Source: Bdellovibrio sp.
GTDB taxonomy: Bacteria > Bdellovibrionota > Bdellovibrionia > Bdellovibrionales > Bdellovibrionaceae
NCBI GenBank assembly: GCA_017745015.1
Contig: JAGIAF010000232.1
Coordinates: forward strand, 1 to 5,299
Length of the DNA: 5,299 bases
Direction of reading: 5' to 3'
Part shown: one piece after another, positions 1 to 5,299 of the stretch
Layout: each line of letters begins with the position of its first letter
Numbering within the stretch: position 1 is the first letter of the stretch
Notes under the pieces: generated by a model
What the model was told of the DNA's origin: nothing
Seen by the model: only the letters and a program-made list of their open reading frames with translations
Database searches by the model: none
Position numbers and translations under genes: made by a program

Positions 1-6
1 ACTCAT
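1..6 (-). CDS. Possible start of a gene running off the left edge
   Basis: On the minus strand an ATG at 6-4 is followed by one more codon (AGT) before the window ends. A good Shine-Dalgarno match, GAGGA at 17-13, sits about seven bases upstream, the usual distance. It lies about 80 bases downstream of the methyltransferase stop on the same strand, so it could be the next gene of the same transcription unit. Only two codons are visible, so nothing can be said about the product, and a chance match is possible. Confidence 0.35.
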
Positions 7-12
7 ACGTTT

Positions 13-17
13 TCCTC
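13..17 (-). promoter_or_regulatory. Shine-Dalgarno site for the left-edge gene
   Basis: The minus strand reads GAGGA seven bases before an ATG at 6-4. It is the main reason for proposing that a gene starts at the window edge. Confidence 0.35.
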
Positions 18-86
18 ATTTTATTCCGGGCGATAAATATTCATCATAGCGCCAATGCTGAAGGCTTTACGCCTCCGCAGGCAATC

Positions 87-866
87 TTAGCTCTTAAAAG
101 TACAATAGTACAACCATCGTCCCATGACACCTTCGTCATGCCATTGAAGATTTCGTTCTGCTTCAGCAATTCTGCTTTTATAGATCTCAGAATTGCCTTC
201 TGCGCGGAAATCCTCTTTAAGAGAAAGGGCAACACTCTTAGTACGAGTCCAGATTTCTTTATCGTTGGCGGTGAAATCCCTTTTCTGGAACAGAAGCCCT
301 GCATTTGTTAGAGCTGTTTCCAGTTGTACGTCGCCATTCGTTCCGAGCTTGGAACTATAGAAGATGAGTAGGCGTCCATTGGGATTTAAGTACGAGGCAA
401 TGGAGCTCAGAGTCTTTTCCAAATCATTCACAAAATAGAGACTATCGATCGCAATAATGCAGTCGAACTTTTCCGCAAACTTGGGAAGCTTGTTCAGATC
501 TCCAACTTGAAAATTTATGCGTGGGAATTTTGAGTGAGTTCTAGCGCTAGCTGCTTCTATCGCACCTTTCGCAAAATCCAGGCCCAGAAGGCGTGCATTG
601 GTTAAGTCGCTGATATATTCACTTGTGAATCCGCCGCCGCAACCCAGATCAAGAACGTTTTCAAAAGGTTTTAAGTCAGCCAAGGAAACTAACTTCTGCA
701 GTTGTTCCTCGTCGACCATATTCGCCTGGCAAAGATCTCTGCCATAGACCCCCTGGCAAAACCGACGATAGGTTTTGCTTTGTTCGCATTGAACGAACAT
801 TTTGCTGAAAATTCTCGAACCAAAAAGAAATAGGAAAGCCCTTACGAAGAAGAACTTCAAAGACAT
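87..866 (-). CDS. Class I SAM-dependent methyltransferase, substrate unknown
   Basis: This is a Rossmann-fold methyltransferase of about 259 residues. Numbered from the ATG at 866, the SAM-binding motif I (LDLGCGGG) is at 72-79. The acidic residue that contacts the SAM ribose is D97 in LLGLD. GD at 122-123 marks the adenine-binding motif, the motif IV strand with IDSLYFV ends near 146, and LNPNGRLLIFY is at 160-170. The ATG at 866 is chosen because GGAG lies six bases upstream; the frame also contains a TTG at 878, but that codon overlaps this ribosome binding site. Residues 3-24 are strongly hydrophobic and aromatic with a few basic residues, suggesting an amphipathic or membrane-associated helix rather than part of the catalytic fold. 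The resemblance is to generic methyltransferase-domain proteins that begin with a YxRFCxxVYGxDLCQ-like stretch, whose substrate I do not know. The fold is certain and the target is not; a small molecule or lipid is more likely than nucleic acid, by inference from the membrane-like N-terminus. Confidence 0.9.
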   Translation of the reverse strand: MSLKFFFVRAFLFLFGSRIFSKMFVQCEQSKTYRRFCQGVYGRDLCQANMVDEEQLQKLVSLADLKPFENVLDLGCGGGFTSEYISDLTNARLLGLDFAKGAIEAASARTHSKFPRINFQVGDLNKLPKFAEKFDCIIAIDSLYFVNDLEKTLSSIASYLNPNGRLLIFYSSKLGTNGDVQLETALTNAGLLFQKRDFTANDKEIWTRTKSVALSLKEDFRAEGNSEIYKSRIAEAERNLQWHDEGVMGRWLYYCTFKS

Positions 867-872
867 AAAATA

Positions 873-877
873 CTCCA
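873..877 (-). promoter_or_regulatory. Shine-Dalgarno site that fixes the methyltransferase start
   Basis: The minus strand reads TGGAG followed by TATTTT and the ATG at 866-864. The spacing is ideal, so the downstream ATG is favoured over the in-frame TTG at 878, which lies partly within this site. Confidence 0.7.
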
Positions 878-943
878 AAAAGACAAAGTCGTAGATCTGA
901 GTGTTGAAAGCCCAACAAGTTAACTGATGATTTTTTTGGGCGT

Positions 944-1198
944 CTAAATCAAAAGAGGATCTAGGAATTGAATGATGGTCTTCCTGTCTCTGGGCGGGCG
1001 GAAGAATATATCCAGAATAGGCTGTGGGGTAAGAAAGCTAACAGAGAGTTGTTGTCCAAAGAAGAGAGTCGTAAGTGCGACTTCTAAGAATTGACCCAAA
1101 ACAACTGAAGAACCCACCAATGGCAATGTCCCTAGAGTTACGATTGAAAACATCGCAAATACTAGGTCCAAGAATATGAATAGGTCGGTCTTCTTCAT
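944..1198 (-). CDS. Possible small hydrophobic (membrane) protein
   Basis: An open frame of 84 residues runs from an ATG at 1198 to TAG at 944-946; an in-frame TTG at 1246 would add 16 residues. The product begins MKKTD and continues with a long hydrophobic stretch (about residues 6-50), enough for one or two membrane segments. A Pro- and Arg-containing section (PPRDRK) and a short hydrophobic end follow. I do not recognise a family. In its favour, it fills an otherwise empty 400-base interval, is divergent from the arsC-like gene with a 76-base gap suited to promoters, and points the same way as the methyltransferase. Against it, no convincing Shine-Dalgarno precedes the ATG, and a hydrophobic frame of this size can arise by chance. 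If it is not real, this interval holds nothing else I can support. Confidence 0.35.
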   Translation of the reverse strand: MKKTDLFIFLDLVFAMFSIVTLGTLPLVGSSVVLGQFLEVALTTLFFGQQLSVSFLTPQPILDIFFRPPRDRKTIIQFLDPLLI

Positions 1199-1274
1199 GG
1201 CGCTGAATCTAGCTGACGGGCCGTTTGAGTCAATATTAATTGCCAAGCCTTCAAATCTCGCGATAAAGAACCCT

Positions 1275-1634
1275 ATGACTTCATGGAAATTTTATCACAA
1301 TCCCAAATGTAGTAAGAGTCGCGAAGCCCTAGCATTGTTAGATGCTGAAGCAGTGGACTTTAAGATCGTTGAATATGTAAAAGATCCACTGACTGTCGCC
1401 GAGCTTAAAGAATTGATTGGGCAACTGAATGGTCCTTTAGAAGCTTTAGTGCGAACGAAGGAAGCTGATTTTACGACTGCGCCATTTGACGTGAACTCTC
1501 CGGAAGAAGTGGCATCACAACTTGCAGCGAAACCACACTTAATGGAACGCCCAGTTCTTCAAGGCAAAGGTCATGCAGCTATCGGTCGCCCGTTAGAGAA
1601 TATTAAGGCGTTGCTTCAGGCAGGGCGTTCCTAA
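1275..1634 (+). CDS. arsC: ArsC/YfgD-family arsenate reductase-like protein
   Basis: This is a 119-residue thioredoxin-fold protein of the ArsC family. In characterised members the family reduces arsenate to arsenite using glutathione and glutaredoxin. The start is the ATG at 1275, which gives MTSWKFYHNPKCSKSRE and places the active-site cysteine at position 12, as in E. coli ArsC; an upstream in-frame ATG at 1176 would add 33 residues unlike the family. All residues expected for arsenate handling are visible: C12 in HNPKCSKSR, R60 in VRTKE, R92 in ERPV and R105 in IGRP. The short length and the HNPxCSKSRE signature match the YfgD-like branch, whose physiological substrate is less certain than that of plasmid ArsC. 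No arsR, arsB or acr3 gene is in the window, so arsenic resistance is not supported by context. The stop overlaps the next start (TAATG), implying translational coupling. The Shine-Dalgarno is weak (AAAGAA). Confidence 0.9.
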   Translation: MTSWKFYHNPKCSKSREALALLDAEAVDFKIVEYVKDPLTVAELKELIGQLNGPLEALVRTKEADFTTAPFDVNSPEEVASQLAAKPHLMERPVLQGKGHAAIGRPLENIKALLQAGRS

Positions 1635-2182
1635 TGAACCAACCGACATTCAAGTTTCTATCTTTTCCCGGAAAGATTCATCTCATCGACTCTGATCAAG
1701 AAATGCAAAGGATTGCTAGTGCGCTTGAATCGGTTAAGGAATTTGGATTTGATACAGAGACTCGCCCTGCCTTCAAAAAGGGTGAAAGCTATCCTGTCGC
1801 CTTGTTACAATTAGCGACCGACACAGACGCGTATGTGATTCGCATGCGACATATCAAGCATTTCGAATTGCTTAAAAAGATTTTCGAAAATCCTAATGTG
1901 ATTAAAGTTGGCGCTGCGATCAGAGATGATCTGAAGCAACTGCAAAAGAAGTTTGATTTCACTCCTCATGGCTTCATTGAGCTACAAACTGTAGCTAAAG
2001 AGAAGAAACTTGGAAGCCTTGGGCTTAAGGGGATGACCGAAGAGGTATTGCAAGCCACGATTTCTAAGGGTCCAAAAACCACCAATTGGGAAGCTCCTGA
2101 GCTGATGGACCGTCAGGTCCAATATGCGGCTACAGACGCGTGGATTGGGCTTAAGATATATCAGAAGCTTCAAACGTACTGA
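1634..2182 (+). CDS. RNase D-like 3'-5' exonuclease (DEDDy, single domain)
   Basis: This 182-residue protein is essentially one DNA_pol_A_exo1/RNase D catalytic domain. The metal-binding residues of a DEDDy nuclease are all present: D40 and E42 in FDTET (Exo I), D99 in KVGAAIRDDL (Exo II), and Y164 with D168 in YAATD (Exo III). It lacks the HRDC domains that make E. coli RNase D about 375 residues, so it is closer to stand-alone WRN-exonuclease-like proteins. Signatures such as FDTETRPAFKKG, KVGAAIRDD and TNWEA recall the short 3'-5' exonucleases annotated in Bacteroidetes (from memory, no search made). It should remove nucleotides from the 3' ends of RNA or DNA using two metal ions; which nucleic acid it prefers cannot be told. 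Its ATG overlaps the upstream stop by one base, with AGGG eight bases ahead inside the preceding gene. A DEAD-box helicase gene follows 62 bases downstream. Confidence 0.92.
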   Translation: MNQPTFKFLSFPGKIHLIDSDQEMQRIASALESVKEFGFDTETRPAFKKGESYPVALLQLATDTDAYVIRMRHIKHFELLKKIFENPNVIKVGAAIRDDLKQLQKKFDFTPHGFIELQTVAKEKKLGSLGLKGMTEEVLQATISKGPKTTNWEAPELMDRQVQYAATDAWIGLKIYQKLQTY

Positions 2183-2198
2183 TAAAATTTGCTTTTCA

Positions 2199-2204
2199 TA
2201 GAAT
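2199..2204 (+). promoter_or_regulatory. Weak candidate -10 element before the helicase gene
   Basis: TAGAAT matches five of six bases of the sigma-70 -10 consensus and would start transcripts about 34 bases before the helicase ATG. No acceptable -35 hexamer lies at the right distance, so the helicase may instead be read through from the upstream genes. Confidence 0.15.
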
Positions 2205-2244
2205 TAGCTACGAATTCCTTGGGGTTACGGCTAGATTGCGGCCT

Positions 2245-3549
2245 ATGAATACATTTCCTGATTTTGGTCTATTGCCGTCGATTGTTAAAACTCTTAAAGC
2301 TTTGAAAATCTTCACTCCTACGGAGATTCAGAAGAACGCCATTCCTCTATTGATGTCTGGCCAATCGGTGGTGGGTGTTTCCGAAACGGGAAGTGGTAAG
2401 ACCTTAACTTACGCGCTTCCGATCCTACATATGCTTAAATCGTTGGAAAACGACGGCAATCCGGTAGCTGAAGCAGCGATGCCTCGTGCAATCGTACTTG
2501 TGCCATCCAGAGATTTGGGTGAGCAGGTTTCAAAGGTATTCAAAAAGTACACTCATGATACACGCTTAAGAGTTCGTCCTGTGCTAGGTGGCACTACTTT
2601 CGAACAAAGCCGTAGAAGCATCGAGGGCGCGTTTGAAATTCTTTTGGCGACTCCCGGCCGTCTTACACAGCTAATGGATAAAGAGCTTATTAACTTTTCT
2701 GACGTGCGTATGATCGTATTCGATGAAGCGGACCAAATGCTGGATGACGGCTTTATCACTGAATCAGAAATGATCGTGAGTGCTTGTCCAAAAGATACTC
2801 CTTTAGCGCTGTTCTCGGCAACGGTATCAAAAACAGTTCAAGAACTTATGACGACACTTTTTGAAAAAGCGGAAGTGGTCCGTTCTAGTGGCGCTGGCAA
2901 AGTTGTTAAATCATTAACGACGAAAAATGAAACTATCATTGATGGCCTTCGTTGGCCGATCTTTGAGAAGCTTTTAAAACAAAAGCCTCCGGGTGGAACC
3001 ATCGTATTCACGAATACTCGTGAACAGTGTGATAAGCTTGCGAATGAGATTGAGAAAAAAGGTTTTGCCTGCGTAGTCTATCGTGGCGAAATGGATAAAA
3101 ACGAACGTCGTAGCAATCTGAATAGCTTCCGCAAGGGCCAAGTTGATTTGTTGATCTCAACTGATCTTGCGGCTCGTGGTTTGGATTTGGATCACGTGGG
3201 ACGTGTGATTAACTATCACTTGCCTCAAGATATGGAAAACTATCTTCACCGCGCAGGTCGTACAGCGCGTGCGGGTAAAGAAGGCTTAGTTGTAAATTTG
3301 GTGACTGAGCGTGATTTGCAGTTGATCGCTAAGCTTGAAGGTAAAGGCGTTAAGGAACTTAAAACTCGCTTCAAAGACAAAAACGGTAAGCGCCTGCATG
3401 TTGCTGAAGAGTTGCGTAAACCGAAGCCGGTAAAAGCGAAAGCAACGGCCAAGGCCGCGCCTAAATCGGGCAAGCCTGCGCCGAGCAAAGGTAAAAGCGG
3501 CGGCGCAAAGCCTAAATTTAAGCCAAAACCAAAGCCGAAGTCTCGTTAG
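2245..3549 (+). CDS. DEAD-box ATP-dependent RNA helicase with basic Lys/Pro tail
   Basis: This is a 434-residue DEAD-box helicase that uses ATP to unwind or remodel RNA, for example in ribosome assembly, mRNA decay or cold adaptation. Numbered from the ATG at 2245, the Q motif has F4 and Q29 (FTPTEIQ). Motif I is SETGSGKT at 46-53, motif Ia PSRDLGEQ at 87-94, GG at 115-116 and TPGR at 136-139. DEAD is at 160-163, SAT at 191-193, FTNT at 255-258, STDLAARGLD at 305-314 and HRAGRTARAG at 335-344. Both RecA-like domains are therefore complete. Residues from about 392 to the end form a disordered, basic, KP-rich tail likely to bind RNA nonspecifically. Motifs I, Ia and VI vary from the commonest forms (A/S, PTREL/PSRDL, GRTGR/GRTAR), but the catalytic residues are intact. 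The ATG is preferred over an in-frame TTG at 2236; neither has a good Shine-Dalgarno. The RhlE, SrmB or CsdA subtype cannot be assigned. The stop overlaps that of the convergent exporter gene. Confidence 0.95.
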   Translation: MNTFPDFGLLPSIVKTLKALKIFTPTEIQKNAIPLLMSGQSVVGVSETGSGKTLTYALPILHMLKSLENDGNPVAEAAMPRAIVLVPSRDLGEQVSKVFKKYTHDTRLRVRPVLGGTTFEQSRRSIEGAFEILLATPGRLTQLMDKELINFSDVRMIVFDEADQMLDDGFITESEMIVSACPKDTPLALFSATVSKTVQELMTTLFEKAEVVRSSGAGKVVKSLTTKNETIIDGLRWPIFEKLLKQKPPGGTIVFTNTREQCDKLANEIEKKGFACVVYRGEMDKNERRSNLNSFRKGQVDLLISTDLAARGLDLDHVGRVINYHLPQDMENYLHRAGRTARAGKEGLVVNLVTERDLQLIAKLEGKGVKELKTRFKDKNGKRLHVAEELRKPKPVKAKATAKAAPKSGKPAPSKGKSGGAKPKFKPKPKPKSR

Positions 3550-3560
3550 AGACTTTCGGC
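3534..3560 (-). terminator. Hairpin over overlapping convergent stop codons; likely terminator
   Basis: GCCGAAGTCTC (3534-3544) can pair with GAGACTTTCGGC (3549-3560) to form an 11-bp stem with a single bulged T and a four-base loop, GTTA. The helicase TAG (3547-3549) and the exporter stop (TAA on the minus strand, 3548-3546) both fall in the loop and its first stem base. Reading the minus strand, the hairpin is followed by TTTGGTTTTGG, a fair U-rich tract, so it should work as an intrinsic terminator for the exporter transcript. On the plus strand the following bases (AATAGCAGG) are not T-rich. For the helicase it may only be a 3'-end stabilising hairpin or a weak terminator. Confidence 0.65.
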
Positions 3561-4739
3561 AATAGCAGGTGCGGTCTTTCCATTTGCTTTAAAGCTCATG
3601 AGTGAGATCGCAACTCCAATGGCTGAAATACCAGCCGCACTTGCACCGACAGCAATCAAACCAGGGCCATGATCAATGACCAAACCACCAACCCATGCGC
3701 CAAGAGCATTGCCCACATTGAAGGCCGCGATATTCAAGGCTGAAGCCAAAATTGGTGCCTGCTTCGCGCTCTCAAGAACATTCATTTGAAGTGGCGGAAC
3801 TGTCGCAAATCCTGTGAACCCTAATAAAAAGACCAGCACCATCATTGCGATTTGGCTGTGAGCAAAAAGCGAAAAGCCGATACTCACGACAGTCAATGCC
3901 GCAAGACTTCCTAAAAGAGCCATTCGTAAGTTTCGGTCCGCAAATTTTCCACCTAAGATATTTCCCAGGATCAGACCCGCACCGAAAAGTAAGAGCAGTG
4001 GAGAAATCCAGCTTTCAGGAAGCTTTGTTAAGCCCGTCAAGATCGGAGCGATGTAAGTGAAGATCGCAAACACGGCAGCAAATCCAACCACGGTGATGAG
4101 CAGACCACTTAAAACATTCGGTTGACGAAGAGCTGCGATCTCGGCTTTCACATCAACAGCTGTTATATCTCGATCCATTGGAATTAAGAATTGCAGAGCT
4201 AACATGGCAATGGGGCCAATAGCTGTGACAGCCCAGAATGTGGTTCTCCAGCCATAATGCTGACCTAACCAGGTGCCGAACGGAACGCCCGCAATATTCG
4301 CAATGGTGAGGCCTGTGAACATTAAAGCAATCGCAAGAGCCTTTTGATCACGTCTGACCACATTCGTAGCAACTACAGATCCGATACCAAAGAATGTACC
4401 GTGGGCAAGAGAGGTGATCACACGAGCCGCCATGAGCAACCAATAATTTGGAGCCAGAGCGCAAATCAGATTTCCCAGAGTGAAAATTGCCATTAATACC
4501 ACAAGCATTCGTTTTTTAGAAAAGCGAACTGCCAGGAGAGATAAAATCGGAGCCCCCAGGGCAACTCCCAAGGCATATCCACTAATAAGAAGACCTGCTG
4601 AAGAAATACTGACGCCAAGATCATGACTGACCTCCTGAAGAAGTCCCATGATGACGAACTCGGTGGTGCCGATCCCAAAGGCACCAACCATTAACGCATA
4701 AATTGCGGGTGGAATTCTATTTTTTGTTTCCATATTCAT
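3546..4739 (-). CDS. MFS exporter, DHA1 family, YdhP/AraJ-like
   Basis: This is a 397-residue inner-membrane protein of the major facilitator superfamily with about twelve predicted membrane segments (roughly residues 11-33, 46-68, 78-97, 101-122, 136-158, 166-187, 209-231, 245-265, 275-293, 298-319, 332-354 and 362-383). The first helix carries GIGTTEF (22-28), the hallmark of the AraJ/YdhP group of proton-driven drug or sugar exporters. Other family landmarks are GAPILSLL with the SKKR loop (62-77), GVPFGTWLG in helix 5 (151-159), GNILGGKFADR after helix 8 (259-269), PPLQM (315-319) and NIAAFNVGNALGAW (336-349). From memory, E. coli YdhP matches closely along its length. The substrate is unknown. 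The ATG at 4739 is chosen because it lies 17 bases after the reductase stop, behind a weak GAGA; an ATG at 4733 is an alternative. An in-frame TTG at 4766 would overlap the reductase gene and is less likely. It is probably co-transcribed with the reductase. Confidence 0.93.
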   Translation of the reverse strand: MNMETKNRIPPAIYALMVGAFGIGTTEFVIMGLLQEVSHDLGVSISSAGLLISGYALGVALGAPILSLLAVRFSKKRMLVVLMAIFTLGNLICALAPNYWLLMAARVITSLAHGTFFGIGSVVATNVVRRDQKALAIALMFTGLTIANIAGVPFGTWLGQHYGWRTTFWAVTAIGPIAMLALQFLIPMDRDITAVDVKAEIAALRQPNVLSGLLITVVGFAAVFAIFTYIAPILTGLTKLPESWISPLLLLFGAGLILGNILGGKFADRNLRMALLGSLAALTVVSIGFSLFAHSQIAMMVLVFLLGFTGFATVPPLQMNVLESAKQAPILASALNIAAFNVGNALGAWVGGLVIDHGPGLIAVGASAAGISAIGVAISLMSFKANGKTAPAIAESL

Positions 4740-4756
4740 GTTCTCGTTTATCCGGA

Positions 4757-5299
4757 TTAATCCCAAGCAGGCGAGAAGCCGGGATTGGCCAAGCGTTCGC
4801 CGCGATCCAGTTTCGCAATGGCAGTAAAATCATCGGCAGCCAGGAAACCTTTATGAGCTTGCAAGTTTGATTGAAGATTCTCTCGTTTGGTCGAAGACGG
4901 AATCACAATCATGTTTTGATCTAGCAACCATGAAAGGGCCACATTCGCAGGCGTCGTCTTGTGCTTTTGTGCGATCTGAAGAAGAGTTTCATCCTTCATC
5001 ACTTTGCCGTAAGCCAGAGGCATATAGGCCGTGACTTGAATTCCGTGAGCTTTACAAAATTCCACGACTTTTTTATTTTGCAAGAAGGGGTGGACTTCGA
5101 TTTGATTGGTCAGGATGTTTTCAGCGCCAGCAATTTCAATGGCTTCCTTCATTTGGGCGATAGTGAAATTTGAAAGACCAATAGCTTTCGTGAGGCCCTG
5201 AGCTTTTGCCTCAAGAAGAGCTTCCAGTGTTTCACGCAACGGAACTTGATTTTGTGGTGAAGGCCAATGAATCAGTGCGAGATCGACATAGTCGACATT
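4757..5299 (-). CDS. dkgB: Aldo/keto reductase, DkgB-like (N-terminus cut by window edge)
   Basis: The frame is open to the right edge and shows the C-terminal 180 residues of an NADPH-dependent aldo/keto reductase of the 2,5-diketo-D-gluconate reductase type. These cytoplasmic TIM-barrel enzymes also reduce methylglyoxal and other aldehydes. The visible part begins inside DYVDLALIHWP, whose His (visible residue 11) is the catalytic-tetrad histidine. It continues with GLSNF (41-45), TNQIEVHPFLQ (64-74), AYMPLAYGK (91-99) and the NADPH phosphate-binding segment IPSSTKRENLQSN (133-145), and it ends in SPAWD. E. coli DkgB, recalled from memory, shares HWPSP, EALLEAK-like, SSTKR-NL-SNL and the closing P-WD, and is about 267 residues. 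About 87 residues, including the catalytic Asp, Tyr and Lys, should therefore lie beyond the window. A TTG at 5239 could be taken for a start, but the family homology continues upstream of it. The exporter gene follows 17 bases downstream. Confidence 0.93.
   Translation of the reverse strand, partial: NVDYVDLALIHWPSPQNQVPLRETLEALLEAKAQGLTKAIGLSNFTIAQMKEAIEIAGAENILTNQIEVHPFLQNKKVVEFCKAHGIQVTAYMPLAYGKVMKDETLLQIAQKHKTTPANVALSWLLDQNMIVIPSSTKRENLQSNLQAHKGFLAADDFTAIAKLDRGERLANPGFSPAWD

Noticed and set aside
44..304. Minus-strand open frame of 86 codons inside the methyltransferase gene
   Set aside because: It lies in another frame over a clear methyltransferase and its product resembles nothing; a shadow frame.
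910..941. GCCCAA...TTGGGC inverted repeat as a terminator downstream of the small ORF
   Set aside because: Only six base pairs around a 20-base loop and no good U-tract after the stem; not convincing.
1213..1239. CTGACG...TATTAA as a promoter for the arsC-like gene
   Set aside because: Poor -35 match and 15-base spacing; the position is sensible but the sequence support is too weak.
1176..1274. 33-residue N-terminal extension of the ArsC-like protein
   Set aside because: Family members begin just before the YHNPxC motif, and the extension overlaps the divergent interval and small ORF.
3845..4060. Plus-strand open frame inside the exporter gene
   Set aside because: Antisense shadow of a well-supported MFS gene, with no recognisable product.
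5237..5239. TTG as the start of the aldo/keto reductase
   Set aside because: The same frame continues upstream to the window edge with the conserved DYVDLALIHWP segment, so the true start is outside.

Overview
This is an ordinary-looking chromosomal window of moderate GC content with dense bacterial genes. It holds seven supported or plausible coding regions and the first codons of a possible eighth. There is no sign of an insertion sequence, phage, CRISPR array, tRNA or rRNA. Protein family content (an E. coli-like DkgB reductase and YdhP-type exporter beside a short Bacteroidetes-like 3'-5' exonuclease) and base composition suggest a proteobacterium in the broad sense. A Bdellovibrio-type organism is my best guess, but this rests on general impression only and is weakly held.

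Layout, left to right. At the left edge, a minus-strand ribosome binding site and ATG suggest a gene running off the window. Next, on the minus strand, is a SAM-dependent methyltransferase (87-866) with a hydrophobic N-terminus. Then comes a roughly 400-base interval that may encode a small minus-strand membrane protein (944-1198). From 1275 a plus-strand cluster begins: an ArsC/YfgD-family reductase, a single-domain RNase D-like DEDDy exonuclease overlapping it by one base (TAATG), and 62 bases later a DEAD-box RNA helicase with a Lys/Pro-rich tail. Converging on it from the right are a YdhP-like MFS exporter and, upstream of that, a DkgB-type aldo/keto reductase cut by the right edge. These last two are 17 bases apart and probably co-transcribed.

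How the parts fit. The exonuclease and helicase are a plausible RNA-processing pair, with the helicase remodelling RNA and the exonuclease trimming 3' ends; this is inferred from adjacency alone. The reductase and exporter form a plausible carbonyl-detoxification and efflux unit. The sharpest structural feature is the helicase-exporter junction. The two stop codons overlap tail to tail, and both lie in the loop and adjoining stem of an 11-bp hairpin (3534-3560) that looks like an intrinsic terminator for the exporter.

I found no clear evidence of an undescribed biological system. The items worth a second look are modest: the overlapping-stop terminator, the small membrane ORF, the orphan ArsC-like protein coupled to a nuclease, and the variant helicase motifs.
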